DNA of 64,000 nt from Periplaneta americana (lineage: Eukaryota > Arthropoda > Insecta > Blattodea > Blattidae): the NCBI RefSeq assembly GCF_040183065.1, contig NC_091120.1, positions 182,343,896 through 182,407,895 on the forward strand. Direction: 5' to 3'. The notes under the pieces are model-generated. The model did no database searches and was not told the origin of the DNA. It worked only from the letters and a program-made list of their open reading frames with translations. The translations under genes and the position numbers were made by a program. This document shows positions 24,289 to 36,358 of the stretch, piece after piece. Each line of letters begins with the position of its first letter. The first letter of the stretch is position 1.

Positions 24289-25277
24289 AGCAATTCTGCT
24301 AGACACACACTACTCTTTCTCTGTAAAACGCCGAAACATGTGAGGCTGGACTGAAACAAAATACAAACGTAGTGCGCCAGAGAGCAGCATTACCAACATA
24401 CAAATAATGAAAGTAATCGCAATTAATATTTCATCATTCATTATATTTCATTATATTTTAGTTTTAAAACGAGAACGAAATTACAAGCTTCTATCATATT
24501 GCATCTGAAACTATGAAAACAAAGTAGTAACCTTTTAAGGTGTTTAATGAGAAAAATAGTGTACGAACTACTCCCCCTACCCGCACTGATATATGTCGGA
24601 TAAAAGGGGAGGTAAAGCAGAATAAGAAGTTCTATGAATATGTAGCCAAGTGGCGGTTGAAGAAGATTGAAAACACACAGTTTTGATGCTAGATTACAAA
24701 GCAAGGCAATTTTCCACACCGTTAATTCCACTAAAGTTTTTCGACCTCGTACGTACAGTATGTGTCCTTCTGCCAATGATGTGTCTACTGCTAATCCAAG
24801 GTCGACCCATGCCTACCAGATTACAAAATAATACCGGTACCCACTAAATATGCAGCTAACACGTTACTAATCACTTCTAACCCAACTTACTCATTATCTT
24901 GATTACTGTTCATTTTGTACATTAAAAACATATGAATTTAAATTCTGCTTTCCATCAACATGTAAGAATAGATAGGCCTATACGTAACAATTTTATTTAG
25001 AACACTATAGAGTTCAATAACAAGTTAACTGATATCACAGTAAATAAAGGAATTAGACAATAAAGCTTTAAAAAATACTAGTTTGAACAGTGGCGTACCT
25101 AACTAGAGTTTGGAGGCCCGTGGAAAGGTTTTTAAGATGGGTCCCCCACCATTTTTGAGTTCTAGAAAATAATACATTTACACATTTTATAACATCTGAA
25201 TAATTTCTATACGTACCATGCATAACTCTAAATACAATTAATGGTAATTTCCTAGAAGACGGGCAAAATCCAACATG

Positions 25278-25502
25278 GCTGACGAAAACTACCAAAACGT
25301 TCTGCCAACTATGAAGTTCAAATGTCACCAGACATCACAAAATCAAAGATGGAAAATCAAATATATATTCATATTTTTAAAGAAGAACAAGCCCTTCAAA
25401 AAATGAAAATCTGTTTAATTTTTCATCTTTGATTTTTATGGTTTTTGGTGGGATTCGAACTTCATAGTTGGTAGTACTTTTCTGGCAGTTTTCGTCCGTA
25501 CT
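25278..25502. repeat. inverted repeat (hairpin)
   Basis: The segment ACGAAAACTACCAAAACGTT to about 25350 is repeated in inverse at about 25420-25500, sharing the block CCAACTATGAAGTTC and the ATCAAAGATG block. The arms are about 75 bp with a 70-bp centre. It is inside the hAT-like element. Confidence 0.6.
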
Positions 25503-26031
25503 TTACCCCCACAAATCACTAAAACACAAAACAAAACATAATAATTTATCATCTTATCAAATAAAATTCAATTCTCATCGACGTCTTCAACGACAACCTC
25601 TTCACTTCCAGTATAAATGACACCGGCTTTAAGGCAATCTAAACTTAAACCATGCAGGCAACAAAGAACTAAACCAACACTTTGTCGTACAGTCAACTTT
25701 GCATAAATATACTACGTGTTTACACTAAATGAAATTCTCTTCGAACACTTATTACATCTTAACTTCTACAGAAAATTCAGTAAATAATTCCTTTAAACCA
25801 CAGAAAAACAGTTTTCTTCTCAACATTCAACACAATCCTTCTTCACCAGCGAAAGAACTAAACCAAAATCGACACAAAATTTAATAGATAAATTTCATAA
25901 CACGGTTTCCTTCCTTTCCCTCTTACTTCAAAATTCCAACCTTCTGCACATAAAATAAATTATTGGCACTGAAAAGTGGCTTTTCGTAAGCATGATGATG
26001 CACATTCGACAAATGCAGACAAATCTACAAT

Positions 26032-26315
26032 GTAACACCACTCACGTCAAACAACCGAGAACAACAGGACAACGTCATTATTCATGAAAAATTAATGAAA
26101 ATTCTAGAATAAATGATAACTATAACCAATCAAATCGAAAGAAAATCACAAAAATCAGAAAATGAGAAACTTTCAATAGCTTTAGCCATCAGACACAACA
26201 TAACACCACTCACGTCAAACAACCAAGAACAACTGATAACATCATTATCCATTCAAAATTAACGAAAATTCTAGAACAAATGACAACTATAACCAATAAA
26301 ATTAAAAGAAAATCA
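26032..26315 (+). repeat. two-unit direct repeat, period about 166 bp
   Basis: A block of about 118 bp starting AACACCACTCACGTCAAACA recurs at about 26200 with roughly 85-90 percent identity by eye, including the ATGAAAATTCTAGAA / ACGAAAATTCTAGAA segment. No coding content. Confidence 0.65.
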
Positions 26316-26506
26316 CGGCGACACCTAGTACAAAAACCTAGAACTAACATGTAAAAGTCACTAAAAGATCACTAACATTTAACTCTGAAATAAAGAAGTT
26401 GGTAATACTTACTATATTCAACCAAGTGCCCGTCTTCTATGAAATTACCCAATTAATATACAAAATATATATTCAGAATTTATTTCTAGTTGAAATTCAG
26501 AAATGT

Positions 26507-26748
26507 ACTTACAAATGGCATTTAGGGAACCTGAAGGTCAGTTGCTGCCCTCACATAAGGCCACTATTGGTTCCTATCCTGAGCAAGATTAATCCAGTCC
26601 CTACCATCATATCCCACCTGCCTCAAATCCATTTTAATATTATCCTCCCATCTACGTCTCGGTCTCCCCAAAGGTCTTTTTCCCCCTCAGGCTTTTCAAC
26701 TAACACTCTGTATGGATTTCTGGATTCGCACATACATGCTACGTATAA
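26507..26748 (-). mobile_element. LINE family A 3' fragment
   Basis: The minus strand encodes the family A C terminus (GRPEGKRPL-type block and WINLAQDR-like end) and starts at a TAAG-like tail near 26507. It is 5'-truncated and diverged, inside the hAT-like element, so it is younger than that element. Confidence 0.75.
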
Positions 26749-27544
26749 TATTTTAAGGATAATTTAATACTGCAGATTCTTTGATTTTCAATGCTTTCAG
26801 TATTCCATTCTCATCTTTTTGAATCGGACACTAAGGATAAATTTCCTTTAGCTGATCTCTCTTGGGTGGTATCCATTGCAATAGAATAGAAAAGGTCCTC
26901 CTTTATTTCATTCAATACATTTCTCTCCACTTTCAAAAACAATAAGTTAATAACTTCATTTTGTACACTATTTAATCTGTTAGAGTACCATACTTAATAT
27001 AAAACTGGATCATACTTAGCTAGCAATTCTATAATGCTAAAATTAAATTTTCATGCTACCTTCTTCAATACCGATCTTTTGTCTGTGTCCTCGGAAGGGT
27101 AGATTGCAAGAATGAAGGTAACATTAAGAAGTCTGTGTTTCTTTATAATTGTTTCAAGTTGCTCATCCATCGTACTATGTAAATGCCATTGCTCATACAC
27201 AAAATGGGAATCAAAGTGTTTATTTTGAAGATTTATAAATATTTATTGCATTTATATGCTTCCAACTACAATAACCATTTATCCAAACACACTGAAATTT
27301 TTTAATCTCTCCAAAACACCATCATGATTCACAAAATGGCTTCTTAAGAACAGGTGAATAACAATCAAGTTCTTTCAATTTTTAGACCTGATTTCGAAAT
27401 TCTGTAACAACACTTTTCTGAAAGACTTCTACCATTACTATCTTTATGAAAGGAGCCTTCAGGCTTACATTGTACTTTTTCTATAAAAAAAATCTTATGA
27501 GATGATTACTTCTTTCAAATTCGATTAATAGATTGTATACACAG

Positions 27545-27910
27545 AAATAAATGCCATGTTTTCCACAGCCGTGGGACTAAAGCTGGATGGTCTAGGACAA
27601 GTCCTCGGCATCAATCCCTTTGATTTGAGTACCTGGTTGGGTTTTTCCGAGGTTTTCCCCAACCAAAAGGCAAATGCCAGATAATATTTTAGCGAATCCT
27701 CGGACCTCACCTCATCTCACTACATCTCGCCAAAGTAAAAATATTGCACAAAATTGTAAAAATTGTAGAAAATTACTAAATTGTAAAACTGTAAAAATTT
27801 GTAAAAATTGTAATTGTAATATTGTAAAATTTTGACTTGTTCCACATCTTAAAGCTTCATTGCTCATGTAAAATCTATGGAATAAAATAAATGAATGTAT
27901 TTTATATATT
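27545..27910 (+). mobile_element. SINE with LINE-like 3' tail
   Basis: A core with TACCTGGTTGGGTTTTTCCG and CCTCGGACCTCACCTCATCT, then a TTGTAAAA-rich stretch. The 3' end (TTTTGACTTGTTCCACAT ... CTATGGAATAAAATAAATG) resembles the end of the LINE at 62945-63915. The head is only weakly tRNA-like. Confidence 0.7.
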
Positions 27911-28019
27911 TAATGTAAAGAAAGCTCTTACAAAAAAAAAAATAAATAAAAAGTAATACTAATAATGGGTGGGCCCCTGGACATTTACCAGTCCAGTCAC
28001 TCTGTAATTACACCCCTGA

Positions 28020-29985
28020 GTTTCACTTGTGTTCAGAAATTCTTGAACTCGTCACTTTTATATTCTTTTAATGTAATAATGTCACCAAGCAGAAATGCAG
28101 TGTGCTAAGTTGACTCTGGTAATAAAATGTAAGCATTCACCCAATTTAACCAAGAACATGCTGAAACTGCATAACATGTTCATCACTTGCTCAATCTCCC
28201 ATCAAGTTGATGCAGTTTCCTGACAAATATTATGCATGACGTCTTCTTTTGTCTTGTACACTTTAGATCCCAAAATTAAAAATCACATGAATCAAGCAGA
28301 GGGATTCAGGGGACCACAGATTAACACTAATGACACTGTCCTAGAACACTTGATTAATTTGAGCGATGGTGGAATTGTTGAAAAAATACATAATTTCGAT
28401 CCATCTCGATCAACTCTTGACAAAAGGGATGTAAAATAAGATTCACATACCAAACAGCATTAACTGTGCCAAGGGGGGGGGGGGGAATCCAACAATTCTT
28501 CCCCAGCTTGTGACACAACACACATCAATTTTTTCTAGGAGGGACCTCATGAATAATGTCTAGTTTTTCCAGTGGGTCAGTAGCAGTCATTTTGTGAACT
28601 TACCTAATCATGGATGAGGGAACCAAGTCTCTATCATGTGTCTACTTCTCTATTGTGCATATTCTTCACAACGCACTAAGAATTTCTTGAGTTGTTGCAT
28701 TATTCTGACAATATATACAAAATATATAAAATTTATATATATAATTTGAACTTGTAATGGAAATTACAGGACAACGGCTGAACAGATTTTAATAAATGAC
28801 CCCTCATTTTAAAGCTTGGAACCCAAAGTTTTTCAGAAAAATAGTAATTTTCAGTGAAATGTCAGTTTTCCTACATAATTTTCCTATTTTCCAAAATCAA
28901 TCTTTCGTCAGTTTTGAGAACTAATTGCATTTCAAAATAAAACAAAACACACACTACAATAAACAATAGCCTATTACACGAAGGCCATGAACTGCAGGAT
29001 TGCTGACATATTTAGAGTTCAAATTCAATTGGTTATTAAAAACTTGCTAAATAATTTACAGGTCTGAATCTGCGGTGTGTAATTTTCTAAGTACAGCTGT
29101 GTATTGGATATTAAAAACTACAGAACTTGAGGTGGTCTGATGACATTATTACCATTAGAAATTAATTATTATTATTACAGTTAATGCCGTGATGTTTCTA
29201 TATAAACTACAAAACGTGCGTAAGATAATAATGTTATTATTAAAATCAAATATTTTATAGTTATTAATCAAGTGGGTTGGGTCTTTTTCATATATTTAAT
29301 GGCAGTGTGGTGTAGATTCAGTATTGGCTCGAGAGAGCGCAAAAATTACAGTTCCTAAGGAAAGATGGTATTACTTACTGATATAGTAAGAGGCCTAGAA
29401 AATTTTGTAGTATCCTGATCATTTCAGCAAGATCTCTTAGGAGGATAAAATGATTTTACCCTCTACATTTCAAGCTCTACATGCAGTAGCTACACCAAGA
29501 TCGTATGTCTCTTGTTCCAAAGCATAGCAAACCTGACTTTCTTTAACTTTCACCTACAATCCATAATGACCTGAAATAGCTATTGCTTTACTTCCACATG
29601 AAAAACCCACTGATCGTCCTGACATTTTTACTTGTGTTTTCGTGTTGAAACTAAAAAAACTGAAGGTGGTAGGTTCAAGAAAAAGTATTTGGCATAAAAA
29701 TAACACTGGAAGGTAGTATGTTCCATTATTATGGAAGCAAATAACTTTCAAAATGTCTGATATTTTTCACTGAAAATACATCTGAAAAATTTTTATTTGA
29801 ACGTCTAACGAACTTAGTTTGCAGCATTTGCTGCACAAGCCATTAGTACTTTTATAATATAAATAAAGCAATAATGATAATATTAAAGTAATTACAGAGA
29901 GTAATCTTCTTCTTCTTCTTCCTTTCATGTGTAAGGGCTAGGAGTCTATTACAGTTTCATTCCATGATTTCCGTGAATATCCCGA
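28020..29985. other. intergenic, nothing recognised
   Basis: AT-rich, with a 13-G run at 28473-28485 and a TATATA-rich patch near 28710-28745. Open frames at 28236-28439 and 29554-29751 resemble nothing I know and have no splice context. Confidence 0.45.
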
Positions 29986-29989
29986 AGAG

Positions 29990-30185
29990 TCACCGACATA
30001 GTTCAGGCAGTAGCTGGAGTTACGCTCAGGTGTGGGTTTGATTCCCGCTTGGATTGATTACCTGGTTGGGTTTTTTCCCCAACTCTAAGATGTCAGGTAA
30101 TCTATGGAAAATTCTCGGCCTTATCTCACTATCATCAATTTCATTGATGCTGAATAAACCAGTAGTCTATACAGCATCATTATTG
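29990..30185 (+). mobile_element. tRNA-derived SINE
   Basis: A tRNA-like head with B box GGGTTTGATTCCCGC near 30025, then the TTACCTGGTTGGGTTTTTTC core and a GATGCTGAATAAACCAGTAG tail region. Related in its core to the SINEs at 27.5 and 48.0 kb. Confidence 0.75.
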
Positions 30186-30189
30186 AATT

Positions 30190-30530
30190 GAATTTAACGG
30201 AGGGGAGCACTATGGCCCAACACTGCGACCTGTTAAGATCTATTGCGCTAACCCTCTGGTGATGCATTCCCAAACCCACACCGGCTGACTACACTAAGGT
30301 TCTCTGTGTGCCCAGGTTTCGAGCAGGCAACCCCACTCGTCCCTAGGGCAGCACCCTCCATGCGTTGCCAGCCGGCGTTTGGGAAATGCTACGGAATGAT
30401 AACGAAATGGAGAAATGTTGACGGAATTATGTAAATGCCTAATTTGGGGAAAAACGGGAGAAGCCCGAGAAAAACCCCAACTGCGACCTTGTCCACCACA
30501 AGAGTCACTATGGATTTTTCAATGTAAAAA
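30190..30530. repeat. unclassified interspersed repeat
   Basis: Locally GC-richer than its surroundings. It has a B-box-like GCCTGCTCGAAACCTGG on the minus strand and a segment GAGAAGCCCGAGAAAAACCC. Its composition and tRNA-like signals suggest another SINE or SINE-like repeat, but I cannot define its ends. Confidence 0.4.
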
Positions 30531-30583
30531 TCCCATACAGCGTCATTAAATAACCAAGTAAAGTAAGATATATATATATCTCT

Positions 30584-30628
30584 TCTAATGACTTTGTTGT
30601 CAAACGCCTGGCATTAGAAAACGACGAC
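30584..30628 (+). mobile_element. very short 3' tail of RNase H LINE family 1
   Basis: About 45 bp matching the end of the 18750-19648 copy (CCTGGCATTAGAAAAC with a (GAC)n tail). It is flanked by ATATATATATCT on both sides, fitting a dead-on-arrival insertion. Confidence 0.7.
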
Positions 30629-30644
30629 ATATATATATCTTCTG

Positions 30645-31010
30645 AGCCATGGTACCTACTTTGGTCCAAGGTTATACAATAAAATAATTGATAAATACCC
30701 AAATTTGGAAAAGTTTAGTATCAGGAATTTCAAAAATAGCGTTAGGAATTTAATTTTTAAAGAATATATATTGATTTAATATGTATATGTATTTGTATGA
30801 CTTAAATTGTTAAAATTGAAATTGTATTTTTAAATTTAATTTATTCCTGTAAATTTTTTTTTTCTTGACCCAGTTTGTGTCAAAAAATTATCTTTGTGTT
30901 TAGATATCTCCCTGAGCACGAGTTTTTTACTCCTTCAGGGAAGAACTAAGATTGTATTTCTGTCAATGTTATTTTATTAACAATAAACAATATCCTAAAG
31001 ATTTCTTTCT
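30645..31010 (+). mobile_element. LINE open-frame C terminus plus 3' UTR
   Basis: One frame reads TYFGPRLYNKIIDKYPN, LEKFSIRNFKNSVRNLIF and KEYILI then stop. This is the usual C-terminal end of CR1/Jockey-like LINE proteins (GPRLYNKLP...). About 240 bp of 3' untranslated sequence follows, ending in ACAATAAACAATATCC. The family differs from the others in the window. Confidence 0.65.
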
Positions 31011-31045
31011 TTACTAATAGTCATAATGTAAACTGCATGTTGAGA

Positions 31046-31909
31046 ATCTACGTAAAGATTTTTTTTTTGTCCTACAGAATATATCTGTTATGGTAACAAT
31101 TAATATTACTTACTTACAAATGGCTTTCAAGGAACCCGAAGGTTCATTGCCGCCCTCACATAAGCCCGCCATTGGTCCCTATCCTGTGCAAGATTAATCT
31201 AGTCTCTATCATCATATCCTACCTCCCTCAAATCCATTTTAATATTATCCTCCCATCTACGTCTCGGCCTCCCCAAAGGTCTTTTTCCCTCCGGTCTCCC
31301 AAGTAACACTCTATATGCATTTCTGGATTCGCCCATACGTGCTACATGCCCTGCCCATCTCAAACGTCTGGATTTAATGTTCCTAATTATGTCAGGTGAA
31401 GAATACAATGCGTGCAGTTCTGTGTTGTGTAACTTTCTCCATTCTCCTGTAACTTCATCCCGCTTAGCCCCAAATATTTTCCTAAGCACCTTATTCTCAA
31501 ACACCCTTAACCTATGTTCCTCTCTCAAAGTGAGAGTCCAAGTTTCACAACCATACAGAACAACCGGTAATATAACTGTTTTATAAATTCTAACTTTCAG
31601 ATTTTTTGACAGCAGACTAGATGATAAAAGCTTCTCAACCAAATAATAACATGCATTACCCATATTTATTCTGTGTTTAATTTCCTCCCGAGTGTCATTT
31701 ATATTTGTTACTGTTGCTCCAAGATATTTGAATTTTTCCACAATTAATATTAGAGGAAAAAAATTCGCTCTGGCGCCAGGGATCGAACCCGGGTCCTTGG
31801 TTCTACATACCAAGCACTCTCACCATTGAGCAATGCCGAAGTCCAATCCACAGCACCATAACATATATATTCTGTAGGACCAAAAAAATAATAATCTTTA
31901 CGTAGATTG
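31046..31909 (-). mobile_element. SINE within a 45-bp inverted repeat, split by LINE A
   Basis: The outer arms (31046-31093 and 31862-31909) are inverted copies sharing ATCTACGTAAAGAT and TCCTACAGAATATAT. Inside, the minus strand carries a tRNA-like head (B box GGTTCGATCCCTGG near 31780). The block is interrupted by a LINE A insertion at 31109-31739. A sister head lies in plus orientation at 32090-32215. Confidence 0.65.
31109..31739 (-). mobile_element. LINE family A, recent-looking truncated copy
   Basis: Holds an uninterrupted C-terminal frame ([20 protein letters not shown] to [10 protein letters not shown]) and a TAAG tail (CTTACTTAC). Perfect 13-bp duplications ACAATTAATATTA at 31096-31108 and 31740-31752 define it. 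The long duplication and open frame indicate a recent event. Confidence 0.9.
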
Positions 31910-32089
31910 TTCTAGCAACAATGCATATTTCTGTACAGTTTACTGTGCACATTACTGTGGAATCCCGGCCATCAAGTCACTCAATTGAGTGCACTCCTTG
32001 TATAATGGCAGTTGACTTAATATAAAATGTCAACATACATGTCCAACTTGGAGTCAGGCCACAAAGAGAAAAACACTGGAGGAGGGGAG

Positions 32090-32215
32090 TTCGACCCGGT
32101 GCTGTGGATTGGACTTCAACGTAGCTCAATGGCGAGAGCGCTTGGTATGTAGAAACAAGGACCCGGGTTCGATCCCCGGCGGCGGTGCGAATTTTTCTCC
32201 TCTAATATTAATTGC
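32090..32215 (+). mobile_element. tRNA-derived SINE, plus orientation
   Basis: Box A-like TAGCTCAATGGCGAGAGC near 32116 and box B GGTTCGATCCCCGG near 32166, ending CTCCTCTAATATTAATTG. It is the inverted partner of the SINE interrupted by LINE A at 31.1-31.9 kb. Confidence 0.75.
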
Positions 32216-32689
32216 ACGTTGAGATACTAAAAATACGAGAATATATATATAAAAAAAACTAAAATAATTTCAAAAATTGATACCAGAAAATGAAATAGTT
32301 TTTTAAATTGAAAAGTGTAATGATTGATTAATTATATGCCAACTGAAGAAGAAAAATTTAAGGAACTATGTCGTCTCATTTTAAAAACTATTTTGTTTTG
32401 CACACACTTGATAATATACGACGTCATTATCTCATCTTCAATTTTTTATTTAGGACAGCAAATTCCTCCTATTTGATTTTTCTTTTCGCATTTTAAAGGT
32501 TTGTCCACTGAAGATTTCTTAATACTGTACCTCACTTTTAACATGTCTTAATACAAAGTGAAATAGAAGTCACATGTTTATCCAAAGCATTATCAATCTT
32601 GTTATTATTGTTAATGCAGGAGTAAAAAATGGAATTGCAGTATAAAGGACTATACACTGTAATTTCTGGCGTATAAGATGCACTTAGAC

Positions 32690-32870
32690 AGCGGTTAAAA
32701 CCACTTAAGAAGTGTGGCTTTAGTAATGTACTGGATGGTACAAAGGACAATTTGTTGTACGAGGACTTAGATTCTGATTCAGAAGAGGTTTCAAGTGACT
32801 CTTCATTTACCTCTGGAGATGAATTTCTGGGTTTTGATGTAGAAGATTAAAAGGTATTCTTACATTGTTA
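32690..32870 (+). pseudogene. pogo/Tigger-type transposase C-terminal fragment
   Basis: One frame reads LKKCGFSNVLDGTKDNLLYE, then DLDSDSEEVSSDSSF and ends FLGFDVED-stop. This matches the end of Tigger/pogo (CENP-B-like) transposases (FKKCGISNALDGTEDDLL...). Only the C-terminal tail is present. Confidence 0.7.
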
Positions 32871-32939
32871 GATTAGGTAATTGATGAAAGTAGATCTATG
32901 TATGATTTTACATCTTAAATATTGTAAATCCTTTACATT

Positions 32940-33945
32940 GTGCGCAGTTCTGCGTTGTGTAACTTTCTTCATTCTCCTGCAACTTCATCCCTCTTAGCCC
33001 CAAATATTTTCCTAAGAACCTTATTCTCAAACTCCCTTAATATCTGTTCCTCTCTCAAAGTGAGACTCCATGTTTCACAACCATACACAACAACCAGTAA
33101 TATAACTGTTTTATAAATTCTAACTTTCAGATTTTTTGACAGCAGACTAGATGACAAAAGCTTCTCAACCGAATAATAACAGGCATTTCTCATATATATA
33201 CTGCATTTAATTTCTTCCCGAGTGTCATTTATATTTGTTATTGTTGCTCCAAGATATTTGAGTTTTTCCATCTATTTGAAGGATAAATCTCCAATTTTTA
33301 TATTTCCATTTCGTACAATATTCTGGTCACGAGACATAATCATAACTTTGTCTTTTCGGGATTTACTTCCAAACCTATCTCTTTATTTGATTCAAGTAAA
33401 ATTTCCGTGTTTTCCCTAATCATTTGTGGATTTTCTCCTAACATATTCACGTCATCTGCAAAGACAAAAAGCTGATAACCCATTCAATTTCAAACCCTCT
33501 GTGTTATCCTGAAATTTCCTAATGACATACTCTAGAGCGAAATTAAAAAGTAAAGGTGATAGTGCATCTCCTTGCTTTAAGCCCGCAGTGAATTGAAAAA
33601 GCATCAGATAGAAACTGGCCTATACGGATTCTGCTGTAAGTTTCACTGAGACACATTTTAATAAATAGAACTAGTTTCTTGGGAATACCAAATTCAATAA
33701 GAGTATTAATAAAACTCTCTCTTAACTGGGTCATACGCCTTTTTGAAATCTATGAATAACTGCTGTACTGTACCCTTATACTCCCATTTTTCTCCAATAT
33801 CTGTTGAATACAAAAAATCTGATCAATAGTCGATCTATTACACCTAAAACCGCACTGATGATCCCCAATAATTTCATCTACGTACGGAGTTAATCTTCTC
33901 AAAAGAATATAATGTTTAATAATATCACAATTATATTTCAAGATA
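32940..33945 (-). mobile_element. LINE family A, internal fragment without 3' end
   Basis: The minus strand encodes reverse transcriptase from LKYNCDIIKHYILLRRLTPY and CGFRCNRSTIDQIF through [14 protein letters not shown] to KRDEVAGEWRKL-like sequence, with several frame breaks. Unlike the other copies it stops at the CACAACGCAGAACTGCGCAC point and lacks the TAAG tail. So it has been cut by a later deletion or rearrangement. Confidence 0.8.
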
Positions 33946-34229
33946 ACTTGGTTTCATTTAATTATAAATTCTGACCAAAGAATTCCCTGAATTTACTGGA
34001 ACAATTCAATGTACTCCTGCTGGATTCGAGTCGGATTTTATTATTATAGCTTCATTTCACTGTAAAATCACATATTAAATTTTCCAACGATAAAGTACAA
34101 TTTCGTTAAACTAATATTTCATTCAACCTGATAATTAAATAAACTCAGTTTTGTTTTGTTAAAGATTGTCTTGTGCAAGATATGAAGAAAGACTCAACAA
34201 AAACAATGTACTCAGTAACATAAATATAC

Positions 34230-34329
34230 ATGATAAATTTATTATATTTCATTTTAGAATTCAGTTAATAAAACTTTAACAAAGAAACCAGAACAGTTCT
34301 TACTCTTGTGGCTCTCAGGGCAAACACCT
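34230..34329 (-). other. candidate 3' UTR exon of ZNF330
   Basis: On the minus strand a good acceptor (CTTTTGCAG) precedes an untranslated-looking exon that ends near AATAAA-type signals (TAATAAATTTATC). A donor (CTCG then GTAAGT) lies about 55 nt beyond the ZNF330 stop near 37369. The link is inference from the two splice sites. Confidence 0.3.
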
Positions 34330-34879
34330 GCAAAAGAAAAAATATATCATTAGCATCAAAGTTTAACAAAAGAATAAGAAGTTCTTTATGCAATTACTCT
34401 CTTAAATGATAGAGAAGAAATTAATGTAAAGTATATTACAAGTAAAACTCTTTATGATTAATGTTATTCAGTCAATCATTTAGGTATTGTGCCAATTTCA
34501 CAAAGCACCTCTACTCTGTTCTGATTATTCTATTAATACTTTTATAAATTTAGATTGTATTCTGAAAAATCACTACTTCTACAAATTTAAAAATATTTGC
34601 CTGAAATTTGCTTCACATACCTTTCAAACTCCCTGAAACATAACCTGCTATTCATTTTTTTTTCAGATCATTCAACAGCAAAGAAACATTTTATAGTAAA
34701 ATATAAAAGCAGGTGAAAACTGTGATTTCTAACAAAAAAAATATTTCCCCCAAAGATATCGAGGTTTAAAGAAAATCCTGATAGCAAATTTTCTTAAATA
34801 CACCTCATTTAAAAAGACCTAAAAAAATAATGCACACAGTACAGCATTTGGTGGTAGTAGTATTTTTAGTAAAGCAATA

Positions 34880-36358
34880 CAGGGTGGAAGGAAACCTATT
34901 ACATTGACAGTGATATTAGATGAACAGTCTTACTAATAAAAACCCTATATACAGACGTTTAACTGTCTTATACAATGAGTAGCTCGTTTATAAGTCGTGT
35001 GTAAATTCCTTACTAATAATCACTACATACGTCGTGTATAACAGTATGACTGTTACACAGCTACGTCATAGTTTCGTCATTACTTCATTACGAAAGGTAA
35101 TAGAATATCTGAGGTTCTCTATTGCATCCAGTAGAGCGCTCTAGTGTTCTGTGTTAAAGTATCGATAGTACTACTGGCTCTGATCGATTACCACACTATA
35201 TTTTGGTCAAAGAGTACAAGCTACAGCAATATTATTCTTTTTATTCTGTGCTCTTTGGTGTGTTCTATGATTACAAGGCATCCATCATCATAAAATGACA
35301 GTCGATACGAACAGCTGTTAGAGGGGCGGCCATTTTTTCTCTATATACAATGCTTAAACAAGGGGTTTCATGTATATAACTAATGCAAAGCAATTCCCAT
35401 TGTACAGTTACAGACTGTTTATACATCCATCGCTTATGCATGGTTTATTAATAACATTTTCTGTCTCAACGCTGCATAAATCTCATATAAAAATTATACA
35501 CGGTTTATTTAGTAAGACCAGAAGTCTATGCGAACAAGTTTTGTGAAATAAGTTTTTTGATATGTCCAATAATTTTGAGAATATGAAATGTAACATGTTG
35601 CAATGCTCCTTGACGTCATTGCTCTGCAGTGGGGGTGAGTGTAATTTTGCAATCATCCACTCCACAAGATTTGCGAGAGGAGAATGTAAACAAAAACGTC
35701 TCATCAGATACGTTTCGTTCAAATTAATGTAGATAAAAACAGAGAGTAATGAATCAATTAATTACGCAAATTGTTTGGTTTTTAACATTCTTTATTACGC
35801 TATAACCACCATAACTCTAAATTTAATACCATGAAAGTTATTTAACATTCACAGTATCTGTTGATTTCTTTGCTTTTTACGTAATTAGAAAATACTGAAG
35901 AATGTACATTCTTAAAAAACAAAACTAGGCCTATTTCCTTTAAAGATTCTTTACATTTGATGTAAACTCAAAGTAACATTATTACGATTACATATTCTGT
36001 AACTCACTCTCCATTTAAGTTATTATCTTTGAAGAAATTAAAAATAATTTAATTTAGAAAAGAAATTAAGTTTACAGTAATGTGTATAGTGTTATGAAGG
36101 TACAGTAATTTGATCGAAACGTATCTGATGAGACGTTTTTGTTTACATTCTCCTCTTGCAAGTCTTGCAGAGTGGATGATTGCAGTTACACTCACCTCCA
36201 CTGTGGAGCAATCAATGACTTCAAGGAGTGTTGCAACACGTTACATTTCGTATTCTCAAAACTATTGGACGTATCAAAAAACTTACTTGGTAAAACTTGT
36301 TCACATTGACTTGATGTATTACCTTTGTGAATTAATATTATAGATTTCCTTCCACCTG
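34880..36358. mobile_element. TIR element with long arms, TA target, containing another element
   Basis: Ends CAGGGTGGAAGGAAACCTAT (left) and inverted CAGGTGGAAGGAAATCTAT (right), each flanked by TA. The arms are long: once the inner insert is removed, 34880-35725 pairs with 36105-36358 (ATGAGACGTTTTTGTTTACA region, AATTATTGGACATATC). The centre is about 380 bp with no gene. Open frames in the arms mirror each other and are not proteins. Confidence 0.7.
34925..35520. mobile_element. inner TIR element nested in the 34880-36358 element
   Basis: Inverted ends CAGTCTTACTAATAAAAACC and GGTTTATTTAGTAAGAC. It interrupts the left arm of the outer element exactly where the right arm is continuous, so it inserted later. 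No transposase. The duplication length is unclear. Confidence 0.6.

Larger units (their letters stand above)
25088..28018. mobile_element. degenerate hAT-type element with later insertions
   Basis: The left end CAGTGGCGTACCTA and the inverted right end CAGGGGTGTAATTA are typical hAT ends (CAGNGGCGTA...). The flanking 8-mers AGTTTGAA (25080-25087) and AGTTTCAC (28019-28026) agree at 6 of 8 positions, fitting an old 8-bp duplication. No transposase is recognisable. Inside are a hairpin, a direct repeat, a LINE A tail and a SINE. That all of this is one element is inference from the ends. Confidence 0.55.

Noticed and set aside
32942-33945. Independent reverse-transcriptase gene
   Set aside because: It is a frame-broken internal piece of LINE family A.
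35483-36343. Pair of similar frames (MNETYLMRRFCLHSPLA / MIETYLMRRFCLHSPLA) as a gene family
   Set aside because: They lie in the inverted arms of one TIR element, so their similarity is explained by the arms. No known domain.
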